Assembly: GCA_022494885.1 (NCBI GenBank)
Contig: JAGVSM010004557.1
Span: 31,962-95,961, forward strand
Reading direction: 5' to 3'
From: Micrasema longulum
Taxonomy: Eukaryota > Arthropoda > Insecta > Trichoptera > Brachycentridae
DNA length: 64,000 bases
This document shows, piece by piece, positions 42,491 through 53,494 of the stretch. Position numbers and translations under genes: made by a program. Numbering within the stretch: position 1 is the stretch's first letter; every line of letters starts with the position of its first letter. Under the pieces are notes generated by a model. That model saw only the letters and a program-made list of their open reading frames with translations. It was not told where the DNA came from and did no database searches.

Positions 42491-42521
42491 TAATTATTAA
42501 ATTAAATTAAATTAACTAAAA

Positions 42522-42720
42522 TCGGGTTGTGGTCCTGTGCTTAGTGTCTCCGATTTACGGACCAAAGGTCCGTGGTTCGAATCCCACACTACCCCAACTT
42601 GATTCCCATTTTCTAATAGTGAGTTATTTACATCTCGTTGAAAATGGCCATCAAAAAAATAAATATTTAGGTAAATCATAAGTGCTCAGATATTTATTTT
42701 TATTTCTAAAAAAAAACATT
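42522..42720 (+). repeat. SINE B copy, best preserved
   Basis: GGGTTGTGGTCCTGTGCTTA, GGACCAAAGGTCCGTGGTTC with an intact B box GGTTCGAATCC (42574-42584), CCCCAACTTGATTCCCATTT, CTAATAGTGAGTTATTTACA, CGTTGAAAATGGCCATCAAA. The intact B box makes this the clearest tRNA-derived copy of SINE B. Confidence 0.85.
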
Positions 42721-42724
42721 TAAA

Positions 42725-43980
42725 ATGCGTACTTTAAATCACATGTCTTATACTTAGTAGTTTCTTAATCTTATATTATTAAAATCATATTAAATATCAC
42801 ATATTTTATATGCTTTTAACACTTAGGCAAATATAAACATACAAATGTTCACCCTCAAATACCCACTCACCCTCTCCCTTTTACACACTCAAACTAACAT
42901 TCACCCTTACAACCAATCTCTAAAACATATTTACACACACGAAAAAACACATTTATGTATATTTCGTGTATTTCTGTGGATATTTGTCATTGGTTTTGTT
43001 ATCTGTATATTTTTTTAACCTGTAGTACTGTATATATCCCCAATAAATCAAATATTTAAAAATCAATAAATTTTTATAGGACTCTTTAAAATTTCAAAAT
43101 TATTTATCTTTTCACGTGTTTATACATTTAAAAACATAATATCAATTTGTTATTTCCTTTATTATTTATATTCCACTGCTGAATTAAGCGTTCATGCAAT
43201 TTTTTTTAATGAAAAGTATATGTATTTTGATATTACGATTTACAATTTGGGAAAACAAGTTTTGGGAAATTATTTTAACATGATTTAAAGATTTAATTTT
43301 TAAAAAGTTTAACGAGGTTTTATTTTATTTTTAATTTGTAGTTTTAAGAAGTTTTTTGTATAAAATTGAGTAATTTGGAATGCTTGTTACAGAAAACATT
43401 TTAACATAATGTAAAGAACTTATTTTTATGAAAATCATAAATTTCGATTTCAATTATCCAAAATACTTTTACCATCTATCCTAATAAAAAATATTACAAA
43501 ACATTTTTTTCTAAAGATCTAGGCGTTTAAAGTGAATATGACATGTGTTGGACAGGTTTTTATTATCAGTTTGTAATATTTACCTTTCCCTTTTCATGAA
43601 CAGGTGTAAACGTTTCACAAAAAACCAACAAGTCGTAAATTCCGAACAACGTTAAGAAACGATTGAATGTTTTCATATATATGGATAAACGCGCTAAGAT
43701 TCAGAAATTTAAGAAACGCATTTGTTTAAAAAACAAAGAAAACATTACGGCCTTTTGCCGTAGGGATAGACCGAGAGGATAGAAGTCCATATTACTCTGT
43801 CTTTGTATACAGACCTCGCTTCCTGTATTTCATACATCTTCCCATGCACGCACGTCGATTATTCCGACTTTTGGCATGTCCGTATTCAAGGATTTTCTAA
43901 ATTTGGTCATGCCATATCTTTCTTGGTCTTCCTCGTTTTCTGCATCCTTCTTTAATCTTTGTTTAAATATAAGCACAACG
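42725..43980. other. AT-rich stretch, nothing recognised
   Basis: No coding motif or repeat copy. 43745-43940 is GC-balanced (GACCTCGCTTCCTGTATTTC) and has a 90-codon minus-strand frame (43830-44102) without a recognisable domain. Confidence 0.3.
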
Positions 43981-43984
43981 TAGA

Positions 43985-44275
43985 GTTTCATTATGTGTCC
44001 AGGCAAATAACGAATACAGCTCAGTATAAAATAAAAAGAGAATTCTAGAAATGTGTTTTCGACTCCAAATGTTAATCTCAGGTAAAGGTTTTGTGACGAC
44101 ATAATGTTTCAGGTTCTGAGTTCGATTCCTAGCAAGGTTTTCAAGGAACGCTTTGTCTGACTGACTGATCACCCTACTTTATGAAGCGAACGAGAAATGC
44201 TCCGTTTAACGTAGCGATGAAATGCACTATGCACCATAAGGTGTGGAAATGCATACAATGATGACGAATGATGGA
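43985..44275 (+). repeat. SINE A copy with 5' extension, decayed
   Basis: The extension (GTGTTTTCGACTCCAAATGT, TAATCTCAGGTAAAGG, 44050-44093) is followed by B-box-like GAGTTCGATTCCTAGC (44117-44132), a body, then TGCACTATGCACCATAAGGT and a GATGACGAATGATGG end. The A-box part has been lost. Confidence 0.65.
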
Positions 44276-44365
44276 TATAACAATGTCGCAATTGTGCAAT
44301 AATAGTTTATTTGTGTAACTACTTTGGTGAAGGTATATAGCGGGATTCGTAATTTAGTGCAATCA

Positions 44366-44412
44366 CCTGTCCTGAAGAAGAGACAGTCATGACTTGAAAA
44401 AGGTAGACAAAG
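44366..44412 (+). other. Hammerhead-like motif (degenerate)
   Basis: TGTC (44368-44371) and GACA (44406-44409) can pair as helix I. The core CTGAAGA is exact, a hairpin AGTC-AT-GACT follows, then TGAAA and GGTA in place of GGTC. The long A-rich bulge before the hairpin argues against activity. Confidence 0.3.
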
Positions 44413-44419
44413 AAAAGTC

Positions 44420-45535
44420 GGTAAGTGGTTACAAACTGATATTTACTAACATTTATTAACAACAACATCCCTATTTTTTTGTAAGTAAACTTACTTGTTT
44501 GTTAATATATGTGAAAATACGTTAAAAATTAAAATCAATTGTAGGTCTAAAGACTATTCCAAAGCTATTTTTTGTGTAAAAAATAAATAAATCGAATGAA
44601 ACTATTTTTTTTGTTCTACTACAGTCAAATTTCAAAGATACACAAGTTTCGTTATCAAGGTATAATTAACCTTATCCTTTTATTCCTTTTTAAGAGTTTT
44701 TACTCAATATCAAATCAAGAAATATGGAGCTAATAAGTTAAGTTTTAAATAGAAAATAAGAAGGGGTAAAAAAAAAAATTGTTTCCAAATATAAAATAAT
44801 AAAAATTGTAAAATGTCTTCTTCTGTGGATTTTCCCTTGCAGAGAAGTTAAGAAAACATGTTTCATTCAATCATGTAATTTATCCTTGTAAAATATTAAA
44901 TCAATAAATTGATATTACTAATAACAGACTTATTGGCATGTTCTTGAAACATTTATATTCAATAAAAGTTATTATGCCAAGCGAATATTCGGGGATATGA
45001 AATTCCTTAGTGAGTATAATTGTCCAATCATGGCATGAAATTCCACAGAAACACGTTTGCAGCGTAAATCAACAAATACGTCAATTAATTAAGTTGCTTG
45101 AGTAATCAAACATTAATTAAATTCGATTATTCCCAATACTCGGTGATGACTGCGGAAGTAATTGTGATTAGGATAAGCTTTGTCAGTTTATGTACATTTG
45201 TCAGTTTGAATTGCTTAATGTTTGTCTGCTTTATGTTTTAACTAATATATTTTTTTATTCCTCAATTATTTTTTTAACACATTAGTCATACATTATTTTG
45301 ATAATATACATAAAAAAACAACTCATAAAAATAGCACTTAAAGATGCAGCAAATAAATAAATAACATAAAAAGACAGCACATAACGATACAACAAATGGA
45401 AATGTAAATATTTCAATGTACTGTGCATATTCAGAAAGTGAGAGTACTGTTTGGCTCTCGTCTGTGAGATTTTTTTCTGTGAAATTGGTAGTGGGGGTCT
45501 CTTGAACACAACGAGCACCAGCAACCCTTGTTAGT
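44420..45535. other. No recognised transposon; GC-balanced patch at 44970-45240
   Basis: 44970-45240 is unlike the surrounding repeats: balanced base use and several ATTA-type homeodomain-like words (TCAATTAATTAAG, TAATCAAACATTAATT). No window repeat matches it. It may be host regulatory DNA. Confidence 0.3.
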
Positions 45536-45569
45536 ACCAAAATTTGCTTTGTAGTGTTCGTTTCTGTGA

Positions 45570-45910
45570 AAGATATCAACGAGAAATTCCTCCAAGTGCG
45601 CGCTGTCATAAGGTTCCTTCTCGCGAAAGGAAAAACTCCGACTGAAATTTATGTACGGATTACTACTCGTTTAGTTGGGACATTTTGAACCACCCTGAAT
45701 ACTCCCCTGACTTAACGCCTTCAAATTTTCATATTTTCACCTTGCTGAAGACTCACATGGGTGGGAAAATTTTTTACCAATGAGGAGGTGAAACAAGAGG
45801 TCTTGAAGTGGACGAAGAAGATGGCGGGAGAGTTCTATGAGGGCATCAAAAAGCTTGTGCCACGACTTACAACCTACAAAGCACGGAAAGATGACTACGT
45901 GGACAAATAA
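45570..45910 (+). pseudogene. mariner transposase, internally deleted
   Basis: The N-terminal frame reads QVRAVIRFLLAKGKTPTEIY, the start of the HTH DNA-binding region. It joins directly to the C-terminal catalytic end: NHPEYSPDLTPSNFH (third catalytic Asp in SPDL, 45700-45711), KTHMGGKIFYQ, a one-base frameshift (about 45780), then NEEVKQEVLKWTKKMAGEFY, EGIKKLVPRLTTY and the end at TAA 45908. The family protein is about 340 residues; roughly two thirds (linker and the first two catalytic Asp) are missing. A deletion derivative that would need a transposase from elsewhere. Terminal inverted repeats were not located. Confidence 0.85.
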
Positions 45911-46064
45911 GGAATATTTATACAAACAATGTACTGTAATTATACAATATATAATTATACAAAAATTGAGTACTCTTACTTTCTAGATATGCCTCGTAAT
46001 AACACCTTTTCAAATGAATATTGAATGACAACCATTGATTGAACTCAAGACCTCTTGCATTCTC

Positions 46065-46155
46065 ATCTGAACTTCTGGCTACGTGGTCTGCCTCTTGCCA
46101 TTTTAGGGTGACTATGCGGTGAATGATGTCAGTGACTTTTGTTTTTCTTCTCACG
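46065..46155 (-). pseudogene. RTE-like LINE scrap
   Basis: Minus-strand frame reads RRKTKVTDIIHRIVTLKWQE and ADHVARSSDENAR. Same block as RRRTRVVDIMDRAAKLKWQW at 59380-59435 and the 53.6-kb copy; W.WAGH is degraded to WQEADH. Confidence 0.65.
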
Positions 46156-46269
46156 CCTTCATTTTTGAAACTATCTCTAAAGCTTAACCCTTACATGACT
46201 CTTTTCATAACTTCAGTAATAAATCCAAAAACGATCATCAAAGTAAATGTGAATTAAATACATACCTCT

Positions 46270-46395
46270 CATCATCATTCGCTTACCGCACCTAATGATG
46301 AATAAAAAACTAAATTGTTCCACCAGCTTCTACGCATCTTAATTATCTTTGTTACATGAAGGTAAGATGACCAGTCTTACGATGTAATCTAGTGT
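46270..46395 (-). repeat. SINE A 3' fragment, minus strand
   Basis: TCATCATCATTCGCTTACCG, CACCTAATGATG, TACATGAAGGTAAGATGACC match the body and tail of SINE A in reverse. The tRNA-like head is missing. Confidence 0.65.
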
Positions 46396-46439
46396 AAAAA
46401 TCTTAATATTAATCCGTACGAAAAAACAACTCTACGAGT

Positions 46440-46645
46440 GTAAACTACGAAGTTAGTTACAGATTACAACACAATGGGCCGTTGGTACTCGTGTCGAAAA
46501 TTGCAAGCGCAAATCGAAACTACCCTTTACACGTTTGTTGTTAAACTAAAAACTAAACCATTTTCTAAACTAAAAACTAAACCAATTTCTAACGCTTTGT
46601 GGCTACTCTAGTGAATCATTACTCTGAGGTAAAAACACATTTTCA
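46440..46645 (+). repeat. Repeat F, short copy
   Basis: CCGTTGGTACTCGTGTCGAA, AATTGCAAGCGCAAATCGAA, then a local duplication of TCTAAACTAAAAACTAAACC, and GGCTACTCTAGTGAATCATT. Shorter mate of 21225-22245. Confidence 0.6.
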
Positions 46646-46839
46646 AATAAACACTTAATTTCAGGAATCGAACTCAAGACCTTTTGCAAATAAATGCACT
46701 TACTTAATTTCTGACCGACCAAAATATGTCAACAAGCCTTTACATAATAATATTAATGAATTGTTTTGACTATACTTGAAAAACTCGATTCTTCCGTATC
46801 GATACACTTGAACAAAAATATATAAATCTAATTGAATTT

Positions 46840-47139
46840 GTGCCAGATTTCCCCATACGGATTTTCAGTAGACTGAATTTTCTACCCTTTTGGAGATGGG
46901 AACAGTATCAAAGCCTCTCGGAGTATGATGTCAATTATTTCAGGCCATTTTACATAGTCGAATTATCCTTCAATACTCTTAGTCGAATGAGTTCTTCAGT
47001 ATTACCCGAGACAAAAAATTATTCAAAAAATATTTATCTAACTGAAGAAGATAATAATTATTTTTCAGTCTCAAATGGTATTTTTAATTTTTGGCATGTT
47101 ACCAATTTAAATAAAATAAATTTTTTAACCGCGTTGTAA
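46840..47139 (+). CDS. Unidentified ORF upstream of a LINE tail
   Basis: 99 codons entered at a TTG. Rich in F, Y, S and N (for example SEYDVNYFRPFYIVELSF, SVSNGIFNFWHVTNL). No catalytic or zinc motif. It is followed by about 310 bp of AT-rich DNA and a LINE-type 3' end (47448-47497), so it may be the eroded C-terminus of that LINE. Not recognised as any known protein. Confidence 0.2.
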   Translation: MPDFPIRIFSRLNFLPFWRWEQYQSLSEYDVNYFRPFYIVELSFNTLSRMSSSVLPETKNYSKNIYLTEEDNNYFSVSNGIFNFWHVTNLNKINFLTAL

Positions 47140-47500
47140 CCCAGTGAGTGTTGTGATCTCCCATATAAAATGTTTAAAGTTCTCTTCGCAATATGAAACA
47201 GTACTTATGATTTTCTTGTTATTTTACTTTAGAATATTTTATTATTTAATTTAGTTTTTTTACATTTATTCTTGAATTGTTTAATTTTTCTACTGAATAT
47301 GCTGTAAAACTTTTAGGTTAATTTTTTTAATATAAATCTTGTAACATTTTTAAGTTTATTTTTTTTTATAAATCTTGGGTATAAGAAAATTTATGTTTTT
47401 TTTTTAATATACATATTTATTAAGCCAAATATGTTAGTATCATATTTTTTTGTAAAAGGGAGAGTTGCCGTTTATATTAATAAAATAAATAAATACCACA
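47140..47500 (+). repeat. Jockey-like LINE 3' UTR and tail
   Basis: TTTTGTAAAAGGGAGAGTTG, CCGTTTATATTAATAAAATA, AATAAATA closes the segment (47447-47497), the same signature as 3010-3064, 9766-9800 and 41825-41866. Confidence 0.65.
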
Positions 47501-47954
47501 ACTTGATTTCCAATTTTTCAGCATAAGTTATCTGACACTAATTGACTTATTACTGAAAATAATTGTCTTGAAATAGAAACATGTTTGGATAAATAAAAAA
47601 ACAAACAAAAAATGAACACTTACTCGTATATTTGTTATTTTTTAATAACTGTTAGGTGTAATAAAAAAATATGAAAAAAGGGGGAGCAAAATAAAAAAAG
47701 GAATCGAAAAAAAAAATGTTTTGTTCTACAAGAATATAAAAAATAATTAAATGGCCTGAATTTGTAAATAGAAATTAAAAAATGTACTGCAAACACAAAA
47801 ATATAAAAATACTTTTTTGTTGATAAGGCGGTGTTTTGTTTTTTTCTTACAAATCTAAACTAATTCTACCAAAATATCTGAAAAAAAGTAAACAAAAACA
47901 CATCATTAGAAATAAAGTACATTTTATTTTTCATTAATAAATTAACCTACAAAT

Positions 47955-48330
47955 TTTTATCCCCATTATGTTCATTGTTTCCTATACGCACTCAGTGGTG
48001 CATAGGACACTGCAATTTCAGTCTAATTCAAGTCTATCTGGATGGGTTTTTCAACGTGGAAGGTAAGGTTTTCCGTTAACCTCAACGTCAAGTCGTATAA
48101 CGTTTCAGGTGCCAGTCGAAGAACAATAAATATTACACAGCTGAACTACCTTGAAAACCAACATTTTGTGTCTACCTTGCCAAGAATCTAATGCGTGGTA
48201 GGCAAACGCGTTAACCACTACACTATGAGAAGGACTTATCTTCAATTGATTTCCGTTTTTACGAATTTAACCTGAGAGTAGCCATCGAGTCAAAAACACT
48301 CGTCTAAGGTTCTGATTCTTTTTCAGTTCA
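47955..48330 (-). repeat. SINE A copy with 5' extension, minus strand
   Basis: Reverse order: tail GCACTCAGTGGTGCATAGGA (47980-48005), body, head TGGTAGGCAAACGCGTTAAC and CACTACACTATGAG (48195-48230), then the extension TTTAACCTGAGAGTAGCCAT, GAGTCAAAAACACTCGT (48268-48305). It confirms that the extension belongs to the element. Confidence 0.8.
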
Positions 48331-48589
48331 CCCTCCTGAACACTAAAAACATCCAAATATATATTGTATTTAGATGTTTAATGGACATCAAATAATATAT
48401 TCCTTGAAAGTATGCATGTAGATTGGGTTAACAAATATTTCCAAAATCTGTACAAAAAAGAAAATAAATATTATAAGCATAATCGGATAGAATATGCGAA
48501 AATTATATTCATAATAATTACAACCACAAGAATAATGTTCTCTTCCAATACATGAAGGTGCTGGATATGATACAACTGTAGCTTAAAGA

Positions 48590-49095
48590 AGCACTTACAC
48601 ACATCTGGTCAAACAATACGGAGAGGTCTCAACAAAATGTCCGAACGAGGTTTCCCCAGAGCATGAATTATATCATACTTAAAATCCGAACGGCTTTTGT
48701 TCAGAGACGTCTCTCATTTATCGAACCGAGAGCGTTCAATATTTTGGAAGAACGTGTTAAAGCTCTCAAGGACAAAAAACATTTTCAAGAAAAGAGTTAA
48801 GGACTGGATTTTTCTTAGTGGGAGGGATTTGAGTAGAAAACTCCTTGATGATTTTCCGAATGCTTGAGTTTACTATTTACCATATTGATGTGCCATATAT
48901 ATGTTTTTAAAAATATTTTTTACAATTAATTTTCATGTTTCTTATCCTCTATTTGTGGTGATAAACTCATGTGTCTGTGTCAAATAATTGCTTGTCCATT
49001 CTCAACACAAGACTTTTAGTCCCATGGAGTTGGGACTTTTTGTCTCAAATAATGTACAAATAACTTATGTATGTAAATAAATAAATATACGAAAC
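48590..49095 (+). pseudogene. LINE C-terminus and 3' UTR (mate of 27.1 kb)
   Basis: One frame reads RTRFPQSMNYIILKIRTAFV, QRRLSFIEPRAFNILEERVK and HFQEKS, then after a one-base shift VKDWIFLSGRDLSRKLLDDF. This is the terminal block R.P...N....KIRT..G.R.LSY...... of a Jockey/CR1-type RT. The 3' UTR has CTCATGTGTCTGTGTC, AGACTTTTAGTCCCATGGAG and ends in a TAAATAAATAAATA tail (49072-49088). Confidence 0.7.
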
Positions 49096-49099
49096 TAAA

Positions 49100-49675
49100 A
49101 AAATCTCAATGTCTAAACGGATAGCAATTTAAAAATATTACGTGATTCTTTTTGATAGCGATAGATATTATGTACTTTCACAAAAATGTTTTCTTTGTAT
49201 GTACCGTGTCAAATGTTTTTTTTTCTCCTGGGAGTTTAATGTCTTGTTCATGTATTCTTTATTTACGATTCTATGAACCCTTTAGACAATTATAATAAAA
49301 CTAGTAAAAAAAAATATACAAAAAATAGCATGATATTAAAAAAGAAAGAAAACATGAAAAAAAGTATACAATAGTGAAAAATATTGTTAAAAAAAATTGA
49401 TGTGTAACAAATATAAATATTTACCGTAATAAAACTAAAGTAATTTTAAGAAAATAGCAGTTTTTTTTAAGAGGAAAAGGAAGGGAAGATAAAAAGTTGA
49501 CATCATGTTATATATAAATATTAATACTCAACAATAATACATTTGAAAAATAATATAAAATACAAGAGTAAAGAGTTCAAGTAACGTAAACAACTAATCA
49601 TTACTTGACATTTCAGTTTTTTTTTTTAAACACAGGAGTTGATCATCAGCGGCGTAGTATAAAATAAATCTAAAT
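49100..49675. other. AT-rich stretch, nothing recognised
   Basis: Many A-runs, no motif or window repeat. Confidence 0.35.
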
Positions 49676-49679
49676 CTTC

Positions 49680-50035
49680 ACTGTATTAACAATATTTTAA
49701 GTTTGTCCAAACCTTTGTAGACAAGGACTGGATTCAACTCCCTGGGGAGCTGTTTATATTAACATTCTACAACAGAGATGAAGAACATTTAAGAGAAGGT
49801 AATATAGAAGTCTAGGCATCTACAGGGCTAAAGGTTTCAGCTCTTTAACTTCACAAACATCAACAGATGAAAGAATTGAAGGAATATAGATGTTTAAATG
49901 TAGGCAGAATGGTGAATGTTACATAGTGTGTATAGTGGCCACTTAAACCAGCCATTGACAGGTCATAAGCCCTGTAGATGCCTAGACTTCTATATTACCT
50001 TCTCTTAAATGTTCTTCATCTCTGTTGTATAATTC
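49680..50035. repeat. Fold-back family copy 8 (T-partial M-M')
   Basis: T (49687-49775, CTCCCTGGGGAGCTG), the first part of M (to CATCTACAGGGCT, 49829), then inverted M at full length (49830-50030, GTTTCAGCTCTTTAACTTC, GTGGCCACTTAAACCAGCC). The ends are very close to the 8.7-kb copy, so it is one of the younger copies. The C module is absent. Confidence 0.85.
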
Positions 50036-50039
50036 ACTG

Positions 50040-51400
50040 TATTAGTTTGCAAGTCGCTGCATGCGAATAATTGGTGAAATCAATAAATAATTAGTACCGT
50101 GATGATGACAGTAAAACAAACAAATTGTCTTATTGTTCTTTGTAAAATACGAAAATTTATTAAAGTTAACAGTTCTGGGCAATCTTTTTTATTATTTAAT
50201 AATTTATAAATAAACAAGAGGTCATTTACTGTCCTCCTGCTTGACAGTTACGGTAAATTTAAATCAGTCATCGGGGATTTATAATTTATTTCTGACAAAA
50301 GTAGACCTTATTTAAATTGAATGTATCATATGGAAAAAAACATTTATGAAGAAAAAAACATATCAAAATTTAAAATAATGGTCAAGACATATGTGATAAA
50401 CAATTTATAAATTAAATATATTTTCAATGTTATTATTAGAACACACATAACAATATGTATGATATGTGTGCCCTACTTTAAGATTTAAATAAAATTAAAA
50501 AAAATGTTTTATTAATAAAAAAAAATACATTTATGTTTACGAAGTTATGCGTCTGAATTTAAGTGAAGTTTTCAAAAACTTTGCACAGATGAACCTCTAA
50601 AGTCCGACAAGTAAAAGCTTAAAAAGCCACGAATCCTATTTTTGGGAATTGCAAATTGATTTTCGTGACCTAAATGTAAGAATCTATCGGCAACCGCGAA
50701 GGAGTCAGCAGAATTCTGTTAATCTATTTTGCCATAGTATATTCACTCCGCGACGCTGAGACACCCGCAGACTTGGTTTCCAAAGTGGCGTCCTTTTGTC
50801 TTAGAAGCGCCGCGTCGCGTATAACGGATATGGTTAATTTGTTTGCCTAATATTGTTCGCGAAAGACGCGCACAACGTAAATTGCTCTAAAAGCATTAAT
50901 AGAATTACGCTTGCGTGATAAGACACATTTAGGGTTGAAAGTGAATATTTTACATGTAATTAATTCCCGCACTAGATTGACTCTGCATTATCAGAAACAA
51001 ACTATTATCTCGATAATGTATTTCCTTCGCAAATTTATACCTGTTTTCTTTTATTTGCTTTTGATACCGTAATTAAAGTTGCAAAGCGCTTTTGCTTTAT
51101 GTTGGATTTTCAATTAACTGAGTAATTAAAATGCTCTACGCTTTGTAATTATCAATCAATGTGGTTATTTAAAGGCGGTTTTGTTAGATTTACATCTGAT
51201 TTAAGGCTTTACCGAAAGGTATATGATATTAAAGCATTTTTATAATCATTTCTATATACGTATAATAAAGGATTAAACATTTTCTTAATGAATTTTACTT
51301 TTATATATTTGAACAAAACATTATAACAAAGTTACTATTGCATCTATAATTTAAAAATTATTTTTACATCTGCTACTGGATTTAATTGTAATTTAGTAAA
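50040..51400. other. Longest GC-balanced, repeat-free stretch (especially 50540-51230)
   Basis: No copy of any window repeat and no LINE motif. Notable words: CGCGACGCTGAGACACCCGC, GCGCCGCGTCGCGTATAAC (50806-50824), GTTCGCGAAAGACGCGCACA, and several TAATTA-type sites. No ORF of note. Best candidate for host regulatory or other single-copy DNA in this window. Confidence 0.35.
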
Positions 51401-51404
51401 TATT

Positions 51405-51662
51405 AGGTGCCGAGGCGCAGTTGATTGGATAGCCAACTTTAAAGTTGGCATTGCAGGTTCGATTACCGCTAGTTTCACCTTGCCCAACATATACCGGACA
51501 CCATATCTGAGGACAAGTTGCTGAACGAGAAAAACTGCCTGAAGAAGCTCTCTGTAATCTGGTAGACTTAGCATCTTTGTGCTGAAAGAAGGTAATCCAG
51601 GAGTACATAATATGCACTTCATTGGATTGAGGAAAGTGAAGCCCGCGAGTTACAAAAAAAAA
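51405..51662 (+). repeat. SINE C (tRNA-derived, poly(A) end)
   Basis: Head GCCGAGGCGCAGTTGATTGG, then GGTTCGATTACCGC (B box, about 51454-51464), body TGCCCAACATATACCGGACA, and an A9 run at 51653-51662. Only one copy in this window, so the call rests on the B box, the tRNA-like head and the A-tail. The 92-codon minus-strand frame here is an accident. Confidence 0.55.
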
Positions 51663-52120
51663 GTTATTTTCTCAATTGGTCTGGGTGTTGTGGTGTATTT
51701 ACATAACATCCTTCCATATCCTTTCTTTTTCACCTGCTAGTGAGTTTCTACAAAGTGTTAATAATAAATAGGGTCTTCAAAATAAAAAAAATATTCTACC
51801 GATGTTTATTTTTTCCTAACTTTATTTAATATAAATTTTGAATTTGTATTTAAATCATTTCAGTTGCCTAATTACTCAAGTAAATAAAATTTTTAATTAA
51901 TTTCATTTCATTTGCCCCACAGGGGGGCCATTTTATCATTATATATTATTTGCCTTCATGATTTTTTTTGTCAAATCTATGCAAACATTTAAATTATAAA
52001 CTCAAGATTGTCAAAACCTATTTTATCTTTGCAAAAGAACGGTTTTGTTTCAATCGAAATAAATATTCCAAATGTGTTGCAACCACTGCAATTCAGAGGA
52101 GTTTTTTTTTAGAAGCTAAT
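51663..52120. other. Nothing recognised
   Basis: AT-rich; no motif or repeat seen. Confidence 0.3.
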
Positions 52121-52124
52121 ATGG

Positions 52125-52600
52125 TCTAGTCATTTAAAGGGCTTATGACCGGTCATTGGCTGGTTTAAGCGGCCTCTTTACACACTATGTAACATTTATT
52201 ATTCTGCCCATGTTTGAACACCACATTTCTTCAAATCTTCAACTTGTTGACTTTTGTGAAGTAAAAGAGCTGAAACCTTTATCATGTGGGTGAGATTCAT
52301 CCAGTTGAACCAATTTACCTACTAGGCAACGCCTGAAAACAATTTTCCAATTTTTACACTTTTTATACTATTTAGTTTATTCAATAATGCTTTGAGTGCA
52401 TCCAGCCAGTCACAAGCCTTGTAAAAGCCTAGACTTCCATATTTTGTTCTTAAAAATGTTTTCCCTCTCTTTTGCACCAAATTTAGATCTAAATCCACAG
52501 GGATCCGACCTGTCTGCACACATTTGGATGGAATCAATATTGATGGAAATGTATGGTTTAACTTGTAAAATATGGTAATTTTATCTCCAATTGGTTTCGT
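52125..52600. repeat. Fold-back family copy 9 (M-C-T-M'-T')
   Basis: M forward (52138-52280, GGGCTTATGACCGGTCATTG), C (52290-52345, CTACTAGGCAACGCCTG), T-like ATTCAATAATGCTTTGAGTG and CATCCAGCCAGTC (52380-52410), then inverted M (52410-52480) and inverted T (52480-52535, AAATTTAGATCTAAATCCAC). Subfamily 2 T sequence. Confidence 0.75.
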
Positions 52601-53150
52601 TTCCATCTCGCAACTTTCCTCTACATATTAATAGATTTAGTGGAGCTAAAATTGGTCTAATCAAGGGGATGTGTACCAAACTTACATATTCCCGGGAAGT
52701 TAAATACCCGACCATAATTGAATTAACAGCTCCGTTCTTGTGGATATACGAGGGTGGTCTATAGTCTATACTGCCTACTTTTGTCTAATATTCTGGCAAC
52801 AGCAGGAACCGAACTTGCACGTTTCAATCCGACAAATTACCGCTCCCATTGAATAGTCAAAACAGAGCCTTTACTATGTGAAATCCAATCGGACGATAGT
52901 GTTAACGATCGTTATTAACAATGATCGTATTTGACGCGAAACATCGTTTTCGAGTTATTAAAAAAAACAGTATTTTTTTTCTTTATGGTTTCATACAGAT
53001 TTGTCAGCAAAAAGCCATCAAGAAGCCGAATATCTTTTTCAATTTTTTTGCAAACATGTGAACAATATGAATATTCGATGTAAAGTACTACCAAAAACCA
53101 TTGTAGACATTTTATTTATTAAATAGATATGTATTCGTTTATCTTTATAC
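52601..53150. other. Nothing recognised
   Basis: GTTAACGATCGTTATTAACA (52900-52920) is a small palindrome-like block. No coding motif. Confidence 0.3.
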
Positions 53151-53154
53151 CTCA

Positions 53155-53425
53155 TTTCACGCCCAGTGTTACATAAAGCACTGCATTGTCAAATCAAATG
53201 CAGCATTGTTTGATCGTTTGTTACAAAAAGGTAAGGCAATCAGTCTAACGCGTCAGATGCTACTTCAGGAACAATGAAAGAATGCAGTTCATTTATTTTT
53301 TTAAATCATTTAATGTTCTGATCGCCAGGAATCGAACCCAGGATCCCAAGAATGGTAGGCAAAGTTTTTAACCAAAACACACTGAGGTGGACTTATTTCT
53401 ACAAAATTTATCTATTCAAGGCTTT
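53155..53425 (-). repeat. SINE A copy, minus strand, diverged
   Basis: TACATAAAGCACTGCATTGT, TTGTTACAAAAAGGTAAGGC, AATCAGTCTAACGCGTCAGA, then head AGGAATCGAACCCAGGATCC (inverted B box, 53326-53345) and AATGGTAGGCAAAG. Shares GAAATGCAGCAT-type words with the 55.9-kb copy, so the two may form a subfamily. Confidence 0.75.
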
Positions 53426-53494
53426 TATCTAAGAGCATGCTTGAGTTCCCCCTGTACTGACATATGGCTGTGAAATTTTAGTGTTCGCAAAAAA

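Noticed and set aside
42524..42600. A functional tRNA gene at the best SINE B copy
   Set aside because: The intact B box is followed by the shared SINE body, with no clean acceptor stem.
51344..51622. 92-codon minus-strand ORF as a gene
   Set aside because: It is antisense to a tRNA-derived SINE with a B box and poly(A), so the frame is accidental.
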